Assembly (NCBI RefSeq): GCF_037038585.1
Contig: NC_092520.1
Span: forward strand, 64,541,501-64,605,500
Reading direction: 5' to 3'
DNA from: Patagioenas fasciata
Lineage: Eukaryota; Chordata; Aves; Columbiformes; Columbidae
Length of the DNA stretch: 64,000 nt
Part shown: positions 1 to 12,200 of the stretch, in pieces
How the letters are laid out: each line of letters opens with the position of its first letter
Position numbering within the stretch: position 1 is the stretch's first letter
The notes under the pieces: generated by a model
The model's input: only the letters and a program-made list of their open reading frames with translations
Database searches by the model: none
Told to the model about the DNA's origin: nothing
Position numbers and translations under genes: made by a program

Positions 1-75
1 CGGGCTGGGGGAAGGGCGCTCCCGCCAAGGGAGAGCTCGCGGCCCTGGGCGGGGGCTGGGCGAGGGGCTTAGGGG
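1..75 (+). promoter_or_regulatory. GC-rich edge of a probable TFDP1 CpG island / first exon or start of intron 1
   Basis: The first 75 bases are very GC-rich with several CpGs, then composition drops to AT-rich intron. This fits the downstream edge of a CpG-island promoter or non-coding exon 1 of TFDP1, whose ATG exon follows at 217. Five G-runs at 47-75 make a quadruplex-type pattern on the plus strand. Whether exon 1 is inside cannot be decided from the window. Confidence 0.5.
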
Positions 76-216
76 CTGAATTGGTGATGACAGAAAACTT
101 TTTAAACCGCTTTTTTTAAAAAAAAGTAAATTGCGTTTTGTAGTAAATAATTCCAGTTGTAACAACTTTCCCTCTTTTCATTTTTATAGCTGATGATGTC
201 TTTGCTTGCTTTCTAG

Positions 217-298
217 AAAATAGCATTGTCTCTGTGTCCTGCTGCTGTCAAGATTTTAAGAGGACTGATTTCTAGTCTTTGGTAACATGGCAAAAGAT
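217..298 (+). other. TFDP1: TFDP1 exon with translation start (5' UTR 217-286, coding 287-298)
   Basis: A pyrimidine-rich acceptor ending in TTTCTAG lies at 210-216, and a GTAAGT donor follows at 299. Coding content is only MAKD, then the reading frame resumes in the exon at 12781 with AGLIEANG, which matches the DP1 N-terminus. An alternative acceptor at 188-189 (TTTTTATAG) is possible, so the exon start is less certain than its end. Upstream untranslated exon sequence should lie at or left of position 1. Confidence 0.8.
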
Positions 299-3200
299 GT
301 AAGTATGTTTGTAGCACACTGTGTGTGGAAGCATAGCTCACAGAATATTTTTGGTTTTGTTAACAAAAGCAAACCAGGTCATGCTTTATAATAGCTGTCA
401 TTAATTAATGTGTGAAACTTACTATATCTATATTGTACATCAAGCCTAGGCTGTGTCTCGCTGTGGATGTAACAACATAAACCAGCTTCAGATCTGCAGC
501 CATTTTTTCGAAGTAATTAATCTTAAGAATTCACCATGCTCATAAAAGCATGCGGGCCATTGGCATTATGTGTTTGCATACTGAAAACTAAACCAGCTTG
601 GTTTTGAATTGAATGTTTAAAAACCCAGCAAATACTGTTCAGATGACAGAGTTGTCATTGACTAACGTCAACTAGCATTGCCTTTCTTGTGTCCAAGGAG
701 GTAGCATATATTCAAGGGAGTGAAGATGGTTTAGTGTCTGTATTTGTTCATTTTTTGTCTCTTGGCTACCAAAAGATGCTAGTTAGTGTCTGTAAAAACA
801 GGCTTTGGGGACTTTCATCATAGACTTCCATTACCATGGATATTAAGGTTAGTGGTTTTGAGTCTGTGGCCTACCTCTTGAATCATGTTTGCTCTTTACC
901 TATTCCAGTACTTCTAAAAAGCAAAATTTCACACATTCTGCATTTAACATGTAGTTCACTGTTAATACCTAATATAATTGGGCTTTCACATTCCCTTATT
1001 GAAAACAGGACAAGATACCACTCTGTATTCAAATTAGAATATATCTCACATTCAGAAAAGCCCCTCAAAACAACAGCATGCAAACTAAAGAGATACAATT
1101 CAAATTTGTAAACAGCAGGTTGCAATCTAATATGGGCTGTTGTAGTTTTCAAGTAGCAAGAATTTCCATGAAATAGTGATTGGTTTAACAAATTACTACT
1201 GTAGAGAGTTTCAGTAATTTGGCAACAAGTGAAAAACATCTTCATGTGTGGAGAAGCAACCAGAAATACGTAGTCACTTAAAGCTTGCCTGGAAGAGATA
1301 AGGGTGGCCAAGTATGTTACAGATAGCAGAGTTCAGGGAATGAAAGGCCGTTTAAGCGGGAAGAAAATGAAAGAGAAATGTTAGACTAGGAGATGAAATT
1401 GAAGCAGTTCGAAGTAATTAAGATACTAAAGTATGTTTAATATTAGATGTTGGGAGATGAACTAAGTAAAGAAATGCTAGCACCTGGAAATACAGATGAA
1501 TATCCTAAAAGGTCTAAAGGAGCAGAATGAGAATAAAACATTTCAGAACCTAGTTTTTGAAAGACCTAGCTTTTTCTAGAAAAGACAGTAGTTAAGGAAG
1601 GAATAACATACATGATAACAAATTTCAGAAATGGTAGAAGGTGCTACAGATAGAAAAATGGGTTGTTTTCTGTATCTTTAGTACAAGAATTGGTAAGCTG
1701 TATTTGGAAAAATAGAAATGTAAGTTGGGTTTTAGGTACAATTTTAAGTGTACTTGAACACCAGAACAGGGTAGCTAGAAAGGGTATGAAATCCTAATTG
1801 AAGGATTGTCTAACCTGTTCTTAAAAACCTCTACACATACTTAATCCTGCCTCAGGGAAGAAAGATGAACTGCTTACCTTTTTGCAGACTATTACATACT
1901 CACCATTACATGGCGTCTAAAATGTGTAGTGAATGCTGGGAAATTTTAAATTTCCAACTCTTGATTATGGGCCCTACTAGGTTTGATTTAATGCTAGAAG
2001 ATACAGATGCTACTTGGTAAAACACCTTTTTGATTTTCAGAAGGGAAGAGAATGATTTGCACATTTTTTGTCCAAATTCCAAGTTCTTTTTCTAGTGAAA
2101 CAGTGGAATTAATCATGACAGAGACAGTATTGCCAAGTTTCTGGGCATTGAATCTTTGAAGACCTGTACTGCTGTAAATTTAAACACTCTGACATGGAAA
2201 TATTGCTGTGATTAATGGCCTGCGGTTCTGCCATGTCACCTATCAAGTGCACTAACTGCCTGTGAGATGTAGTGGTGAAGAAGATGGCATAGCTGATGAG
2301 TGCTCCCACCCCTTCCTTCCCTTTTTCTCAGCAGAGCTGAAATGGCTTAGCTGTGGTAAGGTCTTGTGCTGCTGCCATGCTGTGTCTGGGCTGCTGGTGG
2401 CATTTACATGGCCAAGAGTGTGACAGTGTGCTCCAGCCTGGGGACGCGGGCTCACTGCGTGTCCTGTCCTGCTAGCTGCTGCTGGGGCCAGCGCTGGCTC
2501 CGGTGCCAGGGAAGCCGCAGCCCCGGGCCAGGGTGCCACAAGATAAAATGCTCCTACTTAACCCCTCCTCCCACCTGCTGCAGGATGGCGCTTCTCTTTC
2601 TGTTGCTCACTTCCAACTCTTCTTCTGATACCTCTTTATAAAAAATATAGCTTGAAAAGACCTGTTTGGAAAGTAAAATACTTGTAAAAGTTTGCAGACA
2701 GAGACTCCACTGGATAATTGAACAAATGGGGAGCACAAGGGAGAATACTGGCATACTCAAATGTTTTTTTATAAAGGATTAAAAAAAATTACTAAAGTAC
2801 TGATCAGGTAAGATGGCAAGATAATGCTTATGAGCTATTTGACACAAACCTAAATTCTGTTAAATATTACTTCAAAATGTATCCCTCTAACGCTTTCTAG
2901 AGTGTACAAAGAGAGAATAAGCAACAAAGCGTTGATTTTTTTTTGGTGTTTTTGTTTTGTTTGGGTTTTTTTGTTTGTTTTTGTTTTGTTTTTTTTAAAC
3001 AATTTCATTTCTCTGGCAGCGCTCAGTGGTCAGGATACATTAATGTGTAGCACCTTAAGAACTTGCAGGTGGACTTTAAGAGCATAGTCACAAGTACTGT
3101 TATAGCTGGGTGAGTTGCAAAATAATAATGGAAGAAGAGAGCTACTAGCTTGTGAAGGCTGAAGTATCTGTGGGTATATCAGTTTATTTTTTTGAAAGCT

Positions 3201-6200
3201 GTTATATAAAGGGTATAGGATCTGGAATGCCATAAATATAAAGGGGAAGGAAGGAGCAAACTCATTTTCCAGTGTGATCTGGTAATAGTAATGAGCATAG
3301 CCATTTTTGTTTTTATGTAAGTGAGCGTTGTGTGGAGCTGATAAGCAATTCTAACAGGATCAGGCAGATTGGCCGTGGAATATCATATTCAGTTCAGAAG
3401 AGCTTAGTTACTAGACTTTACTTTTTGTGTAATTTAAAGAAACAATTGAAAAAATGTGTGGATGAGAGAATGCCACTTGCAGTATCTCAAGTACTTGTGT
3501 ACCTTGGGAGCAGGATTATTCTGTTGCTTGTCAGAGGCTGAATGACAAGTTGAGATCAGTAGAGTAGGGTACAATTTGACATATATGTTTGTGCTGTATG
3601 GGAAATTTCTTGGTCTGAGACTCATATAGTCATCGCATGCAGAGAATCTCCAGAAACTCCAGCATAGCCAGTATTCCTCTTTCTGGTTAATCAGTGTTGT
3701 TCTCTAAGATTTTGCTGAGTCTACTGTAAACTCTTCCACTGCTTACAGATGTGGCACCTTCCAGGAAGGAGTTGAAGGAGTCAAATATATGCACCAGAGT
3801 CCTCGGCTGACTTGTGCTGCTCACAGGATACATGGGATTAATCGTTTAGTGGGGCCACAGTTCCCTAAGTGAAATGGTGACCTGTCCGTCCTTGGCATGC
3901 TTAAAACTAGGCAGCGTGCAGCATCCGAAGATTGCCAATTACTGTAGCAAGAAAGTAAATTTCTTAAATTTTTGTCTTCCAACTCCCAGTACAAGACTGA
4001 GGACTACTTGCTGGCCACTTCTATATTTAGCTATATATTAGAATTACCTGTAAATTAAGCTGATAAATACTTTTTAGTAATAATGGTTAACATAGTTTCC
4101 TTGACTAAATTAGCAATTTCTATAGTGCAGCTGAAGATCCAACTTGTGATACAACGCTGGTTCTCCTCTCACTTCTGTTGGAAATGAGCTTCTGAGGCCT
4201 CTCAGGCAGCCATGAAGAAAGAGAAGCTTTTGGCTCTTAAGCAGAAGAGAAGCAGGAGTCACTTGCAGGAGCTGGGTCTATTAGAGGGGATAGTCCAATG
4301 CGTGATGTTACAACGAGTGCTGAAGAGAAGGGAACTAGACAAGAGGAATGAGTAAGATTCCTTCTGATCTCAAAAATTACATATATTGAAATATGCTAAA
4401 TACATAAATGAAATACTCTAGATAGTAGTCGTTACTTATTGTTTCAGTTGTTCACCATTGCGTGGACTGTTTTAAGACATTTAAAAAAATAATTGTTCTT
4501 GAAGAACGTGCAGTAGAAAACTGATCTGGTGTTCCACCGACATTTTAAACTGGCACAACACTGCTAGCCTTCAGAATTTTTCACAGACTAAAATATCTTT
4601 CTTGAGAGCTCTTTGTCCAGAAAGCTCACGTATTTTACTGTTTCATATGTTGCTGACAGTGGCATTGGCTTTAGAACCACTGGTTCTAAAATTAGATTTT
4701 TAAATTTTTTTTAGTCTACTGTCATCTTTTGCTTGAATGACTTTATGAGGGAATTTTCTATTGATCTTTAGTTTACCTAAAACTTACTGTATCTCTTCCG
4801 TATTTCATGTTGCTTTTATTAATCTCATTCAGTAGTAGCTGTGGCCCATGTATCTAACTTTGGAAAGAAAGCTTTGTGCACATGTGTAAATCTGAGGACA
4901 CAATGTAAGAAGTTCTTCCAGCACAAAGTTCAACACCTGATCTGACATTGCTGTTTAAGAGATCTAGAGATAGAGCAATTAAGGTTGATATTTCATTTTA
5001 ATTGAGTATTCAGAATAAATTCAGGTATGTAGTTTAATTCAATGAATTTATTTCTTAGCATTACTTAAAAATATTTTGATCAAAGAATAATTAAAAAAAC
5101 ACAGCAAACTAGTTTCTTACAACAACTTTATTGGATAGGTCAGTAGGTCTGCTAGATTTGGGGAAAGAAGGAAGATCTGTGCTTCTGTATAGTAATTTTG
5201 CCAGAACACCACAAAAGTTGTACTTTTTAATAGCTTTCATGTGGTACTTCTACATCAGTCTTGAGCAAGTCTTTGTGGTCTGAAAAGGTTACATTTGGGA
5301 TGGATTGAAAAAAAAAAAAAGAGCCTAATGGAAGTAACGAAAAGGTATATTTTGGATCTTTTTTTACATGATGCACTTTCAACATCTAGATAATATTGAA
5401 AAGCCTTCAAAACATTTTTCAGACTTAAAAGGAGAAACACATGCTGATATTTTTTTTAATGTTTATTTTTGGTTATGTACTGGGAATTTTAGTGAAACAG
5501 ACTAAGGAAGTGAAGTCTTTAGTGGATCTCAAGTGGTTCATGCACCTTTTTTTATAGCATCTTAGTTCAGCAACTTCTCAATAGCTTGATCTATTTCTGT
5601 TTGCCTTTAGTGAGTTCTAATGTGTTCAGAAGTTTGCAAACTGAAGATCAAATAATATGAAATTAGGTCTTCCAAAAAGGCATCTCAGTCTGGGATTTCG
5701 AGTGTTGTTAACATGTTTTTAAATATGCTTTTTAGAAGAAGGCAGAAGGAAATTGATCTTTAAGTTCTTCTTTTTCCATGAAAAATACACAATAAGAGTT
5801 TCCTTTTATTTTTAATGTTAGTTTGTATTTTTAGGGCAGAAAATAGCAGTTTAGAAGTTGCCTGCCACCTTGCCAATTTATTTGTGTAACTAAAGCATTT
5901 TCCTGTAGCCTTCTTTATTAACTGTGTGTCTCATCTAATGGTAGTGGCTTTATATAGATACATATTTGTAGTATTACTGAGTAAATACAGTGAACTGACA
6001 ATATGCTAAACAAAAATACAGCTTTGAAAAGTTAAGTTACACTAGGGATCACTTATTTTAGTGTTTGTATTTTCTTGCGTGGATATCACTTAATGGAGAT
6101 TTATTGTGGCTAATAAGAAGTGGGAAGAAAAATGGGCCAATCTCCAGTAAATGTTCTCTATGCTGAAGTGGTTCTTGGATAGCAGACAACTTGATTTTAA

Positions 6201-9200
6201 AGATTGACAGTGGTTCATACCCCCAGAAATGCTGCTGGCTACTTGTCTTCAATGTTAGCTAAGCATTCCAGTATTGCATTAATAGTTACACGAACTTGCC
6301 TGAAAATTATATTGTAGGCTGCTGTAGCCTTACAATACACTGATAAGGAGGCTCATGAGACAAATGGGTTTGCAGGGAGTCCTGTGAAACATTACTTGTT
6401 GATTTCTGCCATTGTTTAGATGCTGTTGAACAAACTACTGTAAAGATTTGATTTGGCTAGAAAAACAGAAGCCTATTTAGGTCAAATCTAGAATGGCACC
6501 AGCAGCTAGTTGTGGAAGTGGCTGCTGCTTGTACCTCCCTGCGTATGAGTATTTAGTCTGGGAGGACACAAACAATTATTCTATTTTCTGATTTAGTTCA
6601 TGGGGTACAAGTGGCAAACCAGTGCTTCGGACCTACTCACCCTAGGAATCTTGAAATCAATTTTGCTTCATTCTTACAGCTTCACAATTAGTGTTGGGGG
6701 ATTTCAGCTTTAAATTTTGCCAGGACTGTATCACTTGGGCAATTGAATTATTGTAAGAAATATCCCAGTATAATTTAAACTCCTGTGATATTTTTGGTCT
6801 GTATGGCTCCTTAGACTGGACCACTATTTGACTAATTTTTCATCTATGATTCAGTTTTTGCTGAGTTCTATATGTGTTGCTCTGTTTAGAAAAAACATCC
6901 AAGAAAGCAAATGGTCTTCACATTCAGCAATAAGACCACCTTAGATGACATTCTGTATATACACAGCATCCAATGTATGTGCATTGTCAGTGGAGCCTGC
7001 GTTCAGACCAAAGATGAACAACGCTTAACTGAGCAACTAACTTGTATTTAGTTTTTATCGTCACAATTCTGTGTGATCCAGGTCTTTAATATCTAGTGCT
7101 TTGACTATGCCTTGGTAGTTAAGGTGTTAATAATTCAATTTACTTTTTGGAAAGCTCATTTCTATGGTATAGCTCATTGCCGAGTGGTTGACAAACACAT
7201 TGATCTTGAGGATGCCGCCATGAACTGAAGATGTTGTATGGTCTCTTTCAGAAGAAAGTAAAATAACACATCTGAGAATTTTGCAGGATCAGACAAACTC
7301 CTGTAGCCTGGCTTTAAAAGTTCTTTTCTGTTACTTTATACAGTAAGGAATAGACCTTACTGACTTCATTTGCAAAATGAAATTCAAATGTTTTAAATTT
7401 AAGAACTTTCTTTTCTTTCCTGCAATTCTCTACTTCTTATCTTAATTGTGTTTTAATTTCTGTGAAAAATGAATTGGATGTCCCATAAAAATACCATCCT
7501 GCATTAACATGATGATTCATTCCCAGAGCATGTTCACTCTGGTCCCTGAATGAGCTGAGTCCAATGGGAAAAATGGTGTATTATGATCTTGTTACAAATT
7601 ACATTTGTGTATGGGTAGGGGTGAAAGAAGAATTAAGGTTGTTTAAGTAGCGTTGTTTCTGGTTATAAACTTTTATCCACTTTGTAGCTATGCTAATTTT
7701 CTGTTGTGTGTTTGCTGCTTACTGATATTAAAATAAGGCAAACAAAATATCCCTACATTGTCAGTGAAGTGGGGCATAGTAAAATCGCATGGCATAGGGC
7801 CCTTTACATTTATTGCCTATTCTTAAGCAGTGAAATGACTAGGGGATTGTCATGCTGTGTGGATCAAGTTAGGTGCAGTTTGCACAAGATGTGTGTGGCT
7901 CTTTGCTAACAGGCTTTGCAAATGCCTCTTGACAGCAGAGGCATCCTCTCGATGCCATTGACAAGCTCTGGGAGGGAATAAATGTACTCTAATGGGAATA
8001 CTTTTCCTTCGCAATTTCTCCATTTTCTGGTCCTGTCTTTACCACTACTTACCTGATTTGTTTTGAATTTCTCAACCTGAGTCCCAGTTTATTTACCTTC
8101 AATCATAGTTTAGACTAGATTGTATTTAGTTTTACAGTTCCTTTTTGCTTCCCTTCTCCTCACAGGATCCAATCTCCTTGTCCTGTTAAAGCTCTTTCAG
8201 GTTTTCATCAGTTCTGTTTCCCATACTTTTCCAGTGATTCCCAGTTTCTCTACCTCAACTCTTAATCTGTCATCTTCCATCTGATATTCTAGTTCACTTT
8301 TTCCCATCCAGTCCCAAAATTGTCTACTTGTTTTTCTGCATGTCCTATGCCAACTCCTGTTCTTTAACCAGTGTTGTGTATTTTGCACCCCTTTCTCTTG
8401 TTTTCAGGCCCAGCTCTGTGCCTCAGTCTAATGGACTTAATCTGCTGTTAGCAACTGAAAATTTCTATTCTGAGAATACCTTTTTGCAAATACCTCTGTT
8501 TTCATTTATCTCTACACTTTTTGCTGTTCTCTCAGCCCTTTTTTCAGGGAGTATATTTAAAATGGGCTCATTACGTAAAAGCAAGATAGAAGAGATATTG
8601 CTGTGGCACAAAAGCATTCTTATGTTCCCCATGTTTACTTATCTTGGAGTGTCGGAGGGACCTTACTCTCTGCTTAAAGCTGATAGACATAGCATGTGTA
8701 CTTGTTTAATCTCATTTTAGTCAAACTTCTTGGTTGTGCTTTTATAGGTTCCTTGTACTGCAGTACAAATTCAGGGATTTATTTTTTTTTTAAATAAGTG
8801 AAATTCAATGCATTTTTAACAAATTTTGTTTCATATTAACTTTACTCCCAACAGAAAGGTATTTCCCAATTTACTGATTTTTCGGGCTGAGGGCACTTAC
8901 AAGTGCTTTTTAGCTTTTACTTGTAAATAAAACAAAGATAGACTTCCGAGTCCTTATGATTGATGATGATCTCATAGCAGACCAGTGCTAACTTAAGTTG
9001 AATTTTTGATATGTTTAGCCAGTCAGTTGATGTCTTAAGCATTCTGAATGATATAGTACGACAAACCCTCAACTATCGTTGCAGTCCCTACTCCAGTATA
9101 GCTTCCACAGTTAAAATTACCAGATTTACTAATTTGTCCAGTGGTTTTTAACCTTCCTCTGATTTTTGAAAAGGAGGTCTTAGTTTATTTCATTTTAGAT

Positions 9201-12200
9201 GTTGAGTGTCACAAGGGGGTTTTTAAAATCATTTTTGATTTTTGTTGAAATGTGTAAAGTATAAAGGGTGTATCTGTTGCCTGCTTAGGACGCTAGTTGT
9301 TTATGTAGCCATAGAGAAGAATACATAGCCAAAATGTCTCTTTGAAGAGGAAAGCAATGATAAATTGTGAAGTTGCACAAACTTCTAAAGCTTTCAGAAT
9401 AGAATATTAAGAGGATGATATTATTTCAAGCAGCCCTGGTGTTATCATCAAAGGAAGTAATGAACTTGAAAGTCAAGAATCAAGATAAGATAAGAAAATG
9501 TGGAATATGAAAAAATTACTTTATCAGTTAAAAAAAAAATCAAAATACCTTGTTACAAGTAGCTCGATAAGGCGTGAAAACTATGTGTATTTTCCCATCA
9601 GAAAATAGAATTTCCTTGATGTCTAAACCCTCCTTGGCAGAAAGTTTGTTTTCCATTGAGGAAAATCAGGTACTTGCTGTTCTGCTTTTCTCTTTCCGTT
9701 GATGTGGTGTTGCTTTCTTTTGTTTGTTCATTGTGAATCTGTGACTAGGATATAGCTAAAGGGAGCTATGGTCACATTTTCCTCTGTTTCTTTTGGGCTC
9801 TGCACTGTGCTAGATAGGTTATGGAGAAGTAATCCTGCTCCCTCCTCCAAAATAATCTGGCTCGACAAAGAGTTACAATTTCTTCCAAATGCATACCGAG
9901 AGCATTTTTGCCTAGTATTTCCCTTTTAGAACGAAGACACCACAATTTTGTATGAGATGGAAGCTTTGCTTTTCAATTCTCTTTTACCAAAAGCTCATAT
10001 CTGTGACTTTGAGGAGACTCAAAATCAGTGATAAATTTTGATAACCTTGGAATTAAATAGTGTATCTAGAAGCGTGAAGAGCATACTGAGGTTGGAGTAA
10101 CAGAATTTTCTCTAGAAATCAGTTTTCATGATGAGTAATAGCAACTGGAGATGCTGTTTTCTGTGAGATTTGGTAGTATTCTTTCCAGGTAGTTTTCTTG
10201 GAGTGTTTCCTAGGCATGCTCTTACAAATGAGTTGAATGTTTACCAGTCATTTTAGCTACTAGAGCTGAACCTTACGTAAGACGCTGGAATCGGAAGGTG
10301 GCAGAACTGCAACTGCTTCGTCGGTGTCATGGTTCCTGAGGGGATTCTTCTTGTTCAGTAATTGCCGTTCTCTGAGTTTTCCCAAATTGTTGATTAAATG
10401 CAGTGTTTTTCTTGAATGTTCTTCATCTTAGTGACTTGTGTAATTTTAGTCACACAAAAGCGTGGACCAGGACATGCAGTACTAACTTGACCTTTTGTAA
10501 TGCTAGATTAGATTGCGGTTTTTGGAGTTGCCTGTTAATTGCAGTAATATCCATCACTGTATAGTTTAATTATATAGAAGAAAACTTGAATATAATGACA
10601 TTATTTGATGCTAGGATAAGGTGGTTGGTTGAATACTTAAGGATAAAATTAATTAATAGAAATGGTTGTATGGCAGACCATTCTGGTTTTAAAAAAATAA
10701 GAAGAGACCAATAAATAATTGATAACTGGATTACCTAATTTGCTAATTACTGAAATAATGTTTGCATTTGATACTTCAATTTGTTGAATATCACAGCTTA
10801 AATATTTGGGTTTGGATTATGACTGTTACTGATGTGAACATGATGCAAGTTTGCTTTTGCATATTAAGCTGATGTATGGAATGAATAAAAATTATTAAAT
10901 TCCCATGCTGTAAAATGAAAGGCATTACAGATTAAATGAGACATTTTCTTGGCAGTCCACTGATCAATATATTAAATGTCTTCCTAGTCTCACTGATATT
11001 TATTTGATTCTCAAAGAAAAGAGAAATTGCAGGAAGCTTTAAGTATGAACCCCTTCTTTCTACTGTTGAATAGGAAATGAAGTAGTGCATTTAAAGAAAT
11101 TATGATGATGAGACTGCACTTTCTGTGTGGCTTAACACTCCTGTTTTGAAATTGAGGTGGAATGGGAATATAATGTAACACCAAAAATTCATCTTCATAT
11201 AACATGTAGGATTCCAGTGTTCTAGAATGTCATATTGCCATAGAATGTAGCTCTAGTAACATCTTTGTAGCTCTAAGAATATCTTTGTACATGATACTGA
11301 TTTCATCTTGATAAGTATACCTTACCTGATATAGTGCGTTGCCCTTCTGAATTATGCAATAAGTGTGATGAAGAGTTAGGCTTATAAGAAGCTCTGGTGT
11401 TTGGGAATAAGGCAATACAGCTGTCATTTGTGCAAGTGGAACTTGGAATCCCTACTGTGGGCAGGATGAAGAACAGGCAGTGTTTGTGTACTGGTAAGTT
11501 GATGCAGTCTCCTTAAAACAATGCTATTTTATTACTTTCGGGGTAAAAATTAGGAGAATAGAGGATAGAACTGCCCCAGGCTCTTCATTCTACTCATCAT
11601 TTCCATTGTCCCCTCATGTAAGTTTTCTTCGTGCCACCAGGTCCTCATTGCTGCCATGCTATTACAGGCCACTGTTCTTTATGCTTCCCATAGCAAAATT
11701 TCTCTTCTGCTTACTTGCCAGCCTGTCCCCAGTGCTCAGTCATCTTCTTTTCTCCCCTCCCGTTTCACTGAGGAGAGAAAGTTTCCTGTTTTTTCAGTTT
11801 CCCTGTCTGTCTTAAGAAATCGTTGCTGTCATACACCTGTATAATAACAGCACCACAGCATCCTCTAGTGGTTTAGTTTACTGAACTTCTGGCACATCTT
11901 CAGGTAGGTTTCTCAGGGAAAAGCTTTGCTGCTGACTGAAAGCAAACCACTTCAATGTCTCTTGAACATCTGTAGTAACCTGCAAATACTAGCTATGCAC
12001 AAAATGCAGGTAGGGACTTTTCAGCCTCTCTAACACCACATGCTAAATTGTGGTTAAGTACAAGTGTTGACTTTCTTGCTGTTCCTTCTAAATGGAAACA
12101 GTCTGTGTGTCCTGTGTTCATTTTTTTTTTTTTTTCAGAACTGTTTTGTCTGTAGAGAACAAGGAATTACTGCATGAAGTGTTTTCTATAAAAAAATTAA

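Noticed and set aside
883-1311. 142-codon minus-strand open frame near the TFDP1 start
   Set aside because: AT-rich intron sequence, no recognisable domain, and no splice context or promoter. Consistent with chance.
8328-8720. 130-codon plus-strand open frame
   Set aside because: Low-information Ser/Leu/Phe-rich translation of a pyrimidine-rich block with no family resemblance.
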